This document shows, in pieces, positions 31,674 through 37,992 of a stretch of DNA of 37,992 nt (positions are counted from its first letter, which is position 1; the number at the start of each line of letters is the position of its first letter). This DNA is from a virus: positions 1-37,992 of the IMG/VR virus record IMGVR_UViG_3300020394_000991. The stretch is one strand, 5' to 3'. The position numbers were made by a program, and so were the translations under genes. The notes beneath the pieces were generated by a model. It did not search any database. It was not told the origin of the DNA and saw only the letters and a list, made by a program, of their open reading frames with translations.

Positions 31674-32251
31674 CCTTTTTTTACTAAAATCCAGGCAACT
31701 GTGTTTAAGTGATGGTTGGGTTTGGATAGATTTATTTCCAAGTTATATTTTTGTGCAAATACATTTAATGCTTCTTTAACACCTTCAATGGCATAGTCAT
31801 CAAAAACTATTACGCCGTCTGTCATCAAAGAATAAATCCACTCTGCATCTTTAAGTACACTATCTTTGCTATGGTCACCATCTATAAATGCATAACCTAT
31901 TTCAGGCATAGGATAGTTTTCTAAAGGTGAATAGTCTCTTATAAATGTAACATTATCAAACTCATCAAATTTCTTTATAACTTTGTCATATTGATAATGA
32001 GGAGTTCTATCAATCTCTAAACCAAAAAAGTCATCATGCATAACTGTTTGAACTACATTGCCTTCAAATGGATCAATAGCAAAAACATGTTTGGGTTTGC
32101 TATTTTCAAGTAAATGCATTAAACTTTTACCACAAAACACACCTACTTCAATACAATTTGTATTTTCATCAACATGTTCTTTTATAAGTTCTTCTATGCA
32201 AATTGCTTTTTCAGGGAATAGAAAGCCAACAGTGGATTGCCATTTTAACAT
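31670..32251 (-). CDS. Class I SAM-dependent methyltransferase (Methyltransf_24-like)
   Basis: 193-aa protein with motif I CIEVGVFCGKSLMHLLENS, acidic loop KHVFAIDPFEG, and YAFIDGDHSKDSVLKDAEWI followed by DGVIVFDDY, the pattern of the small cephalosporin-hydroxylase/Methyltransf_24 group. SAM-binding residues look intact. Substrate unknown; a sugar or small-molecule hydroxyl is usual for this group. A weak late-type box (ATTAAATA) ends five bases before ATG 32251. Confidence 0.8.
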   Translation of the reverse strand: MLKWQSTVGFLFPEKAICIEELIKEHVDENTNCIEVGVFCGKSLMHLLENSKPKHVFAIDPFEGNVVQTVMHDDFFGLEIDRTPHYQYDKVIKKFDEFDNVTFIRDYSPLENYPMPEIGYAFIDGDHSKDSVLKDAEWIYSLMTDGVIVFDDYAIEGVKEALNVFAQKYNLEINLSKPNHHLNTVAWILVKKG

Positions 32252-32281
32252 ATGGATATTTAATTAGAACTTAAAAATAAA

Positions 32282-32755
32282 TTAAATTATTCCGGCTTCT
32301 TGTTCAGTCATTTTTATATGACCTTCTCTGATTAACTTTTTACGGTTAGCCATATGCTTGTCTTGTATTTCTTCTTTACTGCCGCCAAAGTATGCAACTG
32401 CATGTCCTTCTTCTACCATTATTTCAGATACCATTCTCCAAGAATCTGTTGGTGCATAATAAACAGTAAAGTCGCCTAGTATTCGACCAAACTTACCTTT
32501 CATGTCTACGCCTTTTTTATCGATTTTAGTTTTTAGAATAGGACCTGATTTATTATCAAGCATTTCTTTTAGCCTTTTCTTTGCGGCTAAACCAAATTGT
32601 TTTTCTACTTTATCTCTTGTCCTGCTTTCTGGTGTGTCTATGCCTATAAGTCTGACACGTTCATTTCTAAGAACAATATCAAAACCTAAATCTATGTCTA
32701 CATCTACTGTATCACCATCCACGACTTTTAAGACTTTGCATCTATATTCGTACAT
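32282..32755 (-). CDS. Thermonuclease (staphylococcal nuclease family)
   Basis: 157-aa nuclease with the SNase core: VVDGDTVDVDIDLGF (Ca2+ Asp), RVRLIGIDTPESRT (catalytic Arg and Asp), KGKFGRILGDF (second Arg) and EEGHAVAY. No signal peptide, so it works in the cytoplasm or virion. May degrade host DNA. GATAAATA and GGAG precede ATG 32755, indicating late expression. Confidence 0.9.
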   Translation of the reverse strand: MYEYRCKVLKVVDGDTVDVDIDLGFDIVLRNERVRLIGIDTPESRTRDKVEKQFGLAAKKRLKEMLDNKSGPILKTKIDKKGVDMKGKFGRILGDFTVYYAPTDSWRMVSEIMVEEGHAVAYFGGSKEEIQDKHMANRKKLIREGHIKMTEQEAGII

Positions 32756-32781
32756 AATTACTCCTGTGTTTCCTACAAGAG

Positions 32782-32789
32782 TATTTATC
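32782..32789 (-). promoter_or_regulatory. Late-type promoter element GATAAATA
   Basis: 26 bases before ATG 32755 of the thermonuclease gene, with a GGAG site in between. Confidence 0.55.
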
Positions 32790-32802
32790 TTAAAGTACTG
32801 CT

Positions 32803-33357
32803 TTAATCGTTTCTAACTAAGAAGGTATGATTGCTTAAAATAGCAACTACAGGATATACACTTCCCCAATTAGGTTGACTTATATTATGATTATAATAAT
32901 GTGTCGCACCACTTGTAGGATCTATAGTAATACCTTTCATTGCCAATAATGCAACTTGGACACTTTGTTTCCAAGACTCCATATTAGGCCCTATAGGCTT
33001 TCCTGCTCTACTACCAGTGTGATATACTATTTGAATTTCATCACTTTTGCCATCACAATACCAACTGAATTGACATAAACCAATTACAGGTGTTTGTTTG
33101 CCTCTCCAGTTTGTGTAATATTTTGCTTGTTGAACAACATCACAAATGTTGTTTGGATACTTAGGATGTTTCACCCTATTTAATGTAACATGAGCAACAG
33201 CACTTTTACCTGCTAAAGACTCTCCTTTTGCTTCATGGTACACATTAGTCGCTAAACATAATGCTTGTTCAGGGTCTATCTTGACTCCGTCTACATTATA
33301 AGGTGCATAACTTACCAACATTGATAAAAGCACCGTCTTAATGGTAATCATTTCCAT
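32803..33357 (-). CDS. SleB-type cell wall hydrolase
   Basis: 184-aa hydrolase_2 (SleB/CwlJ) domain: LCLATNVYHEAKGESLAGKS with catalytic Glu42, VAHVTLNRVKHPKYP, CQFSWYCDGK and the late ATHYYN. A hydrophobic N-terminus (ITIKTVLLSMLVSYAP) may be a signal or anchor. It cleaves peptidoglycan; an early promoter 26 bases upstream is unusual for a lysis enzyme. GGAG site present. Confidence 0.88.
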   Translation of the reverse strand: MEMITIKTVLLSMLVSYAPYNVDGVKIDPEQALCLATNVYHEAKGESLAGKSAVAHVTLNRVKHPKYPNNICDVVQQAKYYTNWRGKQTPVIGLCQFSWYCDGKSDEIQIVYHTGSRAGKPIGPNMESWKQSVQVALLAMKGITIDPTSGATHYYNHNISQPNWGSVYPVVAILSNHTFLVRND

Positions 33358-33382
33358 GTCATCAACTCCAATAATAAATTAT

Positions 33383-33411
33383 ATTATACTAAATTCGTGT
33401 GACTGTGTCAA
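33383..33411 (-). promoter_or_regulatory. Sigma70-type promoter, TTGACA-N17-TATAAT
   Basis: Perfect hexamers (-35 33406-33411, -10 33383-33388), 17-base spacer, upstream of the SleB-type gene. Confidence 0.92.
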
Positions 33412-33451
33412 GTTTTTGTTACCAAGAATATTGGCGTAAATGTTTGTTTAT

Positions 33452-33802
33452 TTATTCTATTTCTTTAAAGGGAATTCTACTTACTTTACTCCATTGTTCG
33501 TCGGCAGTATATTTTGCCGCTTCTTCATAAGTAGGCATTGGGTCTTTGACTTTTGTAATTACGGGCCATTGTTTGCTCATTTCTTTATTAAACTCTAGCC
33601 AGTGATGGTCTTCTGGTGCAAGTTTTCTATCTGACACAATAGCATTTACAGGACACTCTGGTTCGCATATAGCACAATCAATACACACATCAGGGTCTAT
33701 AACTAATGTATTCTCGCCTTCGTAAAAACAATCCACTGGACAGACCTTAACACATGTGGTATGCTTACAATCTACACATTCTCCTTTAACTACATAGGTC
33801 AT
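33452..33802 (-). CDS. fdxA: 7Fe ferredoxin (FdxA-type, 3Fe-4S/4Fe-4S)
   Basis: 116-aa electron carrier. N-terminal [20 protein letters not shown] and [19 protein letters not shown] carry two cysteine clusters (Cys9, 12, 17, 21 and 40, 43, 46, 50) fitting the FdxA arrangement, then a C-terminal helical tail typical of the alphaproteobacterial form. Gives electrons to redox enzymes and is itself a client of Fe-S assembly, so it links to the suf genes. GGAG precedes ATG 33802. Confidence 0.92.
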   Translation of the reverse strand: MTYVVKGECVDCKHTTCVKVCPVDCFYEGENTLVIDPDVCIDCAICEPECPVNAIVSDRKLAPEDHHWLEFNKEMSKQWPVITKVKDPMPTYEEAAKYTADEQWSKVSRIPFKEIE

Positions 33803-33829
33803 TTAGTGGTCTCCAATGCTATATTTAAC

Positions 33830-33851
33830 AAAAAAAAGGTATTTCGATACC
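33830..33851. terminator. UUCG-loop terminator upstream of the ferredoxin gene
   Basis: GGTAT (33838-33842), TTCG, ATACC (33847-33851), with A7 on the left and ATTTTTT on the right, so it can work in both directions. On the minus strand it ends the uvdE transcript. Confidence 0.85.
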
Positions 33852-33880
33852 ATTTTTTAGTTATGATGTAAATAAAAGTA

Positions 33881-33974
33881 ACTGATTGGTTATAGAACCA
33901 GTTGACACAAATAATGTTTCACCGCTCATTAAGATGTGATAGATAGTAAAGGAACTCGGCGTTCCCCAATCAGT
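33881..33974. other. Possible structured RNA region at the 3' end of uvdE
   Basis: Perfect nine-base arms ACTGATTGG (33881-33889) and CCAATCAGT (33966-33974) enclose 76 bases holding GGAAC-TCGGC-GTTCC and a TAATG/CATTA hairpin. The right arm includes the uvdE stop codon. No known RNA family is recognised; it may be a 3' untranslated structure. Confidence 0.35.
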
Positions 33975-35046
33975 CAACACAGACTCCGGAGTCAATTTGT
34001 GTTATCAATCCAGTATCAATGGCTTGTTGCCATAACTGTTCACTGGCTAAATTCTTTGCCTTTGCTTCGCATTGGATGTCGAAGTCTTTCCAGAAACTCA
34101 ATGCCCAATCATTAGTTTTTTCATTAGGGTAAAAGTCTGAGTGTGCTCTTAGTTTTTGTTTTTTATGACCTGCTTCAAGAAGTCCCACAATATCATGCAT
34201 ACTAGAGTGGGTATCATCACTAATAGGTAAATGCTCGTCGCGACTGTAACTGTAATGCATAGCAGGACGAACTCCACGCCAACTGTCGATAACCGCTTTA
34301 ACTCTGTCGTCCTCGGGTTGTATGTATTCTTCATCTCTAATCCAATGATGGTGTATGTCTAAGACCAACGCCAAATGTTTTGTAAGTTTAAGAGATTCAT
34401 CAAGGCCCCAACACATTTCATCATTCTCGATTGTAATAGTGTTACGAGCTTCGGGTGATAATCTCGGTAATGTTTGTATGACTCCTTCTGCACCATGTCT
34501 GCCAGATATGTGTATATTAATTTTCATGTCTTGGAACTCTTTACCATAGCCCATCCAACGTGCCATGTTGACATGATACTCAAATTCATCAATGCTACGT
34601 TCTACAACATCAGGCTTGTCGCTAGCCAATACGCAAAACTGCCCAGGATGGAAACTAATACGCACATCAAGATTACGAGCCAGTTCGCCAACCTTAGCGA
34701 ATCCTTTCTCCAGCATTCTGATATTGTCAGGATCGTCCCACATGTAGCGAAAGTTTGGCTCAGTAGCCATAGGTATTTGATTACTTCCAAGACGTACCAT
34801 CCTCCTGTTTTCAGGTAGACTGCCTACCCATTCCACAAGATTGTAGGCACTTTGCATGTTGTGTTCTACTAGATCCAACATACGTTGCTCTGCAACAGAC
34901 TTTTCTTGTCTTTTGCACCAAGCAACAGTAGTTACCTTTTCTGTGTAGTTCTGCTGTATTTCCTTAAGGATCTTGGGCTTTTGCGTCTGATCCGGGTCCA
35001 GATATTTGCAACAGAAACCAATGCGTTGTATAGATTCGTCAAACAT
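33970..35046 (-). CDS. uvsE: UV damage endonuclease (UvdE/UvsE)
   Basis: 358-aa TIM-barrel nuclease that nicks DNA 5' of UV photoproducts. Segments QRIGFCCKYLDP, VRISFHPGQFCVLAS, INIHISGRHGAEG, ITIENDEMCWG, LVLDIHHHWI and HYSYSRDEHL give the metal-binding His/Glu/Asp of the family. ATG 35046 is chosen because the promoter -10 ends six bases upstream; an in-frame start at 35061 lies in the -10. Useful for a phage in sunlit water. Confidence 0.92.
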   Translation of the reverse strand: MFDESIQRIGFCCKYLDPDQTQKPKILKEIQQNYTEKVTTVAWCKRQEKSVAEQRMLDLVEHNMQSAYNLVEWVGSLPENRRMVRLGSNQIPMATEPNFRYMWDDPDNIRMLEKGFAKVGELARNLDVRISFHPGQFCVLASDKPDVVERSIDEFEYHVNMARWMGYGKEFQDMKINIHISGRHGAEGVIQTLPRLSPEARNTITIENDEMCWGLDESLKLTKHLALVLDIHHHWIRDEEYIQPEDDRVKAVIDSWRGVRPAMHYSYSRDEHLPISDDTHSSMHDIVGLLEAGHKKQKLRAHSDFYPNEKTNDWALSFWKDFDIQCEAKAKNLASEQLWQQAIDTGLITQIDSGVCVD

Positions 35047-35052
35047 GGCTAA

Positions 35053-35081
35053 ATTATACACTAATACAGTATCGATGTCAA
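35053..35081 (-). promoter_or_regulatory. Sigma70-type promoter with leaderless start, TTGACA-N17-TATAAT
   Basis: Perfect hexamers (-35 35076-35081, -10 35053-35058); six bases separate the -10 from ATG 35046, so the mRNA should begin at the start codon of uvdE. Divergent from the plus-strand gene at 35094. Confidence 0.93.
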
Positions 35082-35093
35082 CTAAATAATGAT

Positions 35094-35876
35094 ATGGATA
35101 TAGACAAAATTATTGCTTCAGGAGACAGTTTTACTGAAGGTGCTAAAAATGTAATCAATATCACAAGTGTTGAAACATGGCCCGCAAGGTTAGGAAAGAA
35201 ATTAAATGTGCCTTGGGTAAACTTAGCAGAAGGTGGATCAAGCAATTATGATGTTGCATTACAACCTATTCAGCACATAGATGATAAGCCTTCAAATAAA
35301 CCTCTGTTTATATTTGGTTTTACTGTGGATCATAGAATTACATACTTTGATTATGACTTAGGTAAAATAAAAAGTTTTTATACACTTTTACCAGAAGAGA
35401 TTGATACTGTATTTAATAAAACCACTGAACTTAAAAAGAAATTAAGTTTAGATGTTACGTTAGGTTTAAAAAACAATGTAGATTTTGTTGGAAAATGTGA
35501 TATTAAAAAAGTAAACAAAGATGATCCTGACCCGTTACTAGATGGCTTCCTGTGGCAAACTATAAATGCAATTAATATTGCTATGAATTATAAAAACTTA
35601 TACAAAGGTGCGGAAGTACTTTGGGGATTCATACATGCAGAAGATACAGCAAGAGATATAAGAATTAGAACATGTCCTTTTACAAATACTCAATATAAAA
35701 TAAATTGGCCCCACATGGATAATTGTTTTAATCAGTATATGGATAACTTTAATGCTGTACAAGGTTTAAGTGATAAAGAAAAAAACTGGGCAAAGAAAGA
35801 TGACTGTCATCCAGACGTTGTAGGAATACAGAAGTATGCTGACTTCTTTGCAAACGTCATATCAAAAATAAGATAA
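35094..35876 (+). CDS. SGNH/GDSL hydrolase-like protein
   Basis: 260-aa esterase-fold protein: block I IIASGDSFTEG (nucleophile Ser12), block II WVNLAEGGSSNYD, block III FIFGFTVDHR and block V DDCHPDVVGIQKYADFF (Asp236, His239). Deacetylates or hydrolyses sugar or lipid esters. Opens the second plus-strand island. A weak late-type box (ACTAAATA) ends five bases before the ATG. Confidence 0.8.
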   Translation: MDIDKIIASGDSFTEGAKNVINITSVETWPARLGKKLNVPWVNLAEGGSSNYDVALQPIQHIDDKPSNKPLFIFGFTVDHRITYFDYDLGKIKSFYTLLPEEIDTVFNKTTELKKKLSLDVTLGLKNNVDFVGKCDIKKVNKDDPDPLLDGFLWQTINAINIAMNYKNLYKGAEVLWGFIHAEDTARDIRIRTCPFTNTQYKINWPHMDNCFNQYMDNFNAVQGLSDKEKNWAKKDDCHPDVVGIQKYADFFANVISKIR

Positions 35877-35879
35877 ATA
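35872..35879 (+). promoter_or_regulatory. Late-type promoter element GATAAATA
   Basis: Overlaps the SGNH gene stop, 43 bases before ATG 35923, with a GGAG site between. Confidence 0.6.
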
Positions 35880-35922
35880 ATGATGTAGATAACTACATAA
35901 TCGATTATTAGTGGAGTAACCA

Positions 35923-36507
35923 ATGGCAGATATTAATAACTTCGGGTTGAAAGGATTAGGCAGTCTTGTCCAATTCGGAAAACGCGGATTAAAACTTCTC
36001 ACAAACACAACAGATAACGAATTTACGTTTACTGACAATGACGGTTCAACTCTAGTAGAAGTAAAAGGTGCTGATGCAACTCAGGCTAATGCATTCTTTA
36101 CAAAAGGACAATTTGATAGTGCTACGCAAACAGTTGCTCAATATGTAAGTACAGAAGTACAATACAATACAGGGACTACAACTTTGTTTGAAGCACCAGC
36201 AAATTCTATGATATTCAGTGTACATGTTGATGTTGGCAGTCCGTGGGTAAGTGCAAACAGTACCACAGCAGTCCAAGTTGGTGATAGTGGTGATGCAGAT
36301 AGGCATTTTAGTGCCGGAGATGCTGATATGACTCAGACATTTCAATTTCAAAGCAATCATCAACACATTTACACATCTGCCACAGACGTTGTTGCAACAA
36401 TCACGCAGGGCGGAGCATCATCTGGAACTGCTACAGTAACAGCGATTGTTATTACGCAGGCTGGAGTTACAAGTAATATTGCTAGAGATTACGGTTCGGT
36501 AGCATAA
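35923..36507 (+). CDS. Putative virion structural protein (194 aa)
   Basis: Ala/Thr/Ser-rich, low Lys, with beta-rich repeats (QANAFFTKGQFDSATQTVAQ, TTLFEAPANSMIFSVHVDV, VVATITQGGASSGTATVTAI) typical of phage decoration or tail-fibre proteins. Starts MADINNFGLKGLGSLVQFGK. A late-type promoter and strong terminator frame it as a single highly expressed late unit. No catalytic motif; assignment by composition and context. Confidence 0.6.
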   Translation: MADINNFGLKGLGSLVQFGKRGLKLLTNTTDNEFTFTDNDGSTLVEVKGADATQANAFFTKGQFDSATQTVAQYVSTEVQYNTGTTTLFEAPANSMIFSVHVDVGSPWVSANSTTAVQVGDSGDADRHFSAGDADMTQTFQFQSNHQHIYTSATDVVATITQGGASSGTATVTAIVITQAGVTSNIARDYGSVA

Positions 36508-36528
36508 CAATATTAATTTAAGAAATAA

Positions 36529-36554
36529 GCACACCTTCGGGTGTGCTTTTTTTT
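36529..36554 (+). terminator. Strong UUCG terminator after the structural gene
   Basis: GCACACC, TTCG loop, GGTGTGC (seven-base perfect stem) followed by eight Ts. Confidence 0.95.
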
Positions 36555-36572
36555 GACAAAAATTGAGAAACT

Positions 36573-36580
36573 GATAAATA
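36573..36580 (+). promoter_or_regulatory. Late-type promoter element GATAAATA
   Basis: Eight bases before ATG 36589 of the lysozyme gene, predicting an almost leaderless mRNA. Confidence 0.6.
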
Positions 36581-36588
36581 CACATATA

Positions 36589-37068
36589 ATGTTTAGAAAA
36601 TTATTTAATAGGAAGAGTCAATTGAATAGAGAAGCAGTATTTGAACAATTAAAAATCGACGAAGGAGTCGTAAATGAAATCTATAAAGACCATCTCGGCT
36701 ACCCAACATTTGGTGTCGGCCACCTCGTCCTCGAATCAGATCCAGAATACGGGCAAGAAGTCGGAACACCAGTCTCAGAAGAAAGGGTCAAAGAGTGTTT
36801 TGAAAAAGACCTCGACACAGCAATCGGAGAATGTGAGTTATTATACGAAGACGGGGTCTTTGGAAACTTACCAGACGAAGTCCAACAAATATTGGTTAAC
36901 ATGATGTTTAATATGGGTAGAACTAGGTTAAGTAAATTTAAAAAAATGCATGCCGCAATTCTAAAAGAAGATTGGAAAGAAGCCGCAGTAGAAGGCAGAG
37001 ATTCAAGATGGCACAAACAAGTAACTAACAGAGCAGAAAGACTCATGGTTAGATTAGAGAATGTATAA
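36589..37068 (+). CDS. T4-type lysozyme (GH24 endolysin)
   Basis: 159-aa muramidase. Starting at MFRKLFNRKS, the active site is KIDEGVVNEIYKDHLGYPTF with Glu25, Asp34 and Thr40 in the T4 Glu11-Asp20-Thr26 spacing, followed by GVGHL, NMMFNMGRTRLSKF and WHKQVTNRAERL. No signal peptide, so it needs a holin or sits in the virion (gp5-like). Codon use in the first half favours GTC/CTC/ATC unlike neighbours. ATG 36589 was preferred over 36541, which lies in the terminator. Confidence 0.93.
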   Translation: MFRKLFNRKSQLNREAVFEQLKIDEGVVNEIYKDHLGYPTFGVGHLVLESDPEYGQEVGTPVSEERVKECFEKDLDTAIGECELLYEDGVFGNLPDEVQQILVNMMFNMGRTRLSKFKKMHAAILKEDWKEAAVEGRDSRWHKQVTNRAERLMVRLENV

Positions 37069-37992
37069 TGAGATTAACAGACTTTTTAAATGAGGCAGAC
37101 CAAGTAAAGGCTAAAGAAAAGAAGCCTAAGAAAATCAAGCCTAACAAAGGACATGAAAGTCCTCATCCTTACCAAGGAAGACTTGTTGGCGAAAGTAAAC
37201 CTCAAAAACCTAAACCTTATAGTCCTAAGCAACCTAATCCAGTTGCTAAACATTCAAGGAATAAAAGTGGTGCTGGTGCTCATAAGTCTGCAAAGGATTA
37301 TGACAGAAAAGATAAAAGAGCAGATATACTTTCTAGAATGGATGAAGGTGAAGAAAGAAGTATTATACAACAAGCATGTATTGAAAAATTAATAGACAAC
37401 TTTTCTGGCAGAGAATCTAATTATGAAAACAAAGAAGAATTAGAATATGCAATTTTTCAACAACTAGAACAATTAGATGTTGCAGATTGTGTAGATCCAG
37501 AAATGGAAGTAGGTGGACAACCAATTGGTAACTTTGCTAGTGGCAAGGTTTTAGATACAATTAACTCAAGTGATGTAATATATGACGTGATGAATGCTTT
37601 GGATTTATCAGAATTAGAAGGTGTATATGAAGGCATACTTGTTGCTGACAGAGGCGATATTATAAACAGTATTTTAGACCAAATAAGAAAAGAAGCATAT
37701 GATGATATAGGACTTATAAAACACTTAGCAAAATTAATAGGCAAATCAGTAACTGTTAGAAGGCATGGACATAAAAAAGAAGGTGGAGTATTACAGTTAG
37801 AGCATGTAGAAAAATTAATGCTTTTACCTCCACAACATTATCGAACATTAGAAGAAGCAAAAGGCAAATTAATCACAGAAGCAGAATTCGATAGACTAGC
37901 AGAAAAGAAAGATGCTTGTTATCACAAAGTAAAATCAAGATATAAAGTTTGGCCCAGTGCTTACGCCAGTGGTGCATTAGTACAATGCAGAA
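37068..37992 (+). CDS. Large hypothetical phage protein (DUF5872-like region), cut by window edge
   Basis: At least 308 codons, starting MRLTDFLNEADQVKAKEKKP at the TAATG overlap with the lysozyme gene. The first about 90 residues are Lys/Pro-rich and disordered; residues about 105-230 are acidic helical; near the cut comes YKVWPSAYASGALVQCR, a conserved C-terminal motif of a marine T4-like phage family of unknown function. Could be a virion or scaffold-associated protein. Confidence 0.8.
   Translation, partial: MRLTDFLNEADQVKAKEKKPKKIKPNKGHESPHPYQGRLVGESKPQKPKPYSPKQPNPVAKHSRNKSGAGAHKSAKDYDRKDKRADILSRMDEGEERSIIQQACIEKLIDNFSGRESNYENKEELEYAIFQQLEQLDVADCVDPEMEVGGQPIGNFASGKVLDTINSSDVIYDVMNALDLSELEGVYEGILVADRGDIINSILDQIRKEAYDDIGLIKHLAKLIGKSVTVRRHGHKKEGGVLQLEHVEKLMLLPPQHYRTLEEAKGKLITEAEFDRLAEKKDACYHKVKSRYKVWPSAYASGALVQCR

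Noticed and set aside
33448-33455. AATAAATA at the end of the ferredoxin gene
   Set aside because: Explained by the Glu-stop codons; the next gene has its own consensus promoter closer.
33881-33974. tRNA or hammerhead-type ribozyme
   Set aside because: No T-loop GTTCRA, no anticodon arm, and the ribozyme core CTGATGA...GAAA is absent on either strand; kept only as an unnamed structure.
1-37992. Bacterial genomic island rather than phage
   Set aside because: Dense overlaps, T4-type lysozyme, late promoter boxes, HNH nuclease and absence of host genes such as rRNA or tRNA favour a virus; still not formally excluded by one window.

Overview
The window is an AT-rich, tightly packed stretch of a viral genome. 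It most resembles a T4-like myovirus of a marine alphaproteobacterium of the SAR11/Pelagibacter type. That placement is inference, from the gene set and order style: MazG, dCMP deaminase, small heat-shock protein, T4-type lysozyme, SleB-type hydrolase, UV endonuclease, thermonuclease, QueD-like protein, ATGA/TAATG start-stop overlaps and T4-type late promoters. No ribosomal RNA, tRNA, transposon, integrase or CRISPR array was seen. About 60 genes are visible; most lie on the minus strand, with short plus-strand islands at 28998-30739 and 35094-37992. The last two lysis/virion genes and the truncated edge gene lie in the second island.

Layout on the minus strand, left to right: sugar-nucleotide dehydrogenase fragment, small proteins, GMP reductase (guaC), membrane proteins, MazG, gamma-glutamylcyclotransferase, sulfotransferase-like and TauD-like oxygenase, dCMP deaminase, a beta-ketoacyl-ACP synthase, a methyltransferase-like protein, a peroxiredoxin and a large glycosyltransferase-like protein (1-10741). 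Next comes a nearly complete iron-sulfur assembly cluster: sufT, sufS, sufD, sufC, a cupin and sufB, directly joined to clpS and a ribosomal protein bL33 gene, then a small heat-shock protein (10738-17549). Next are small DNA/membrane proteins, an HNH nuclease, a ParB-like protein, a second oxygenase-like protein and a winged-helix protein (17574-22647). Then follow two nucleotidyltransferases, cupins, a ferritin-like protein, ribosomal protein bS21, ClpX and two coiled-coil/membrane proteins (22748-28963). After the first plus-strand island come QueD-like protein, methyltransferase, thermonuclease, SleB hydrolase, FdxA-type ferredoxin and UV endonuclease (30845-35046).

Two host-takeover themes stand out. 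One is iron and sulfur: SufB/C/D/S/T, a 7Fe-type ferredoxin, a ferritin-like diiron protein, iron-dependent oxygenases and a peroxiredoxin. The other is translation and proteolysis: bL33, bS21, ClpS, ClpX (with its ClpP-docking loop) and an IbpA-like chaperone.

The regulatory signals are unusually clear. Ten near-consensus sigma70 promoters (TTGACA-N16-18-TATAAT type) all point along the minus strand. In three of them (before sufC, uvdE and a coiled-coil gene) the -10 box ends exactly six bases before the ATG, so the predicted mRNA is leaderless. Separate (T/G)ATAAATA late-type elements precede other genes, including a divergent pair at 28973-28990. Five hairpin terminators close transcription units. 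Functions are read from motifs in the translated sequence; no database search was run.
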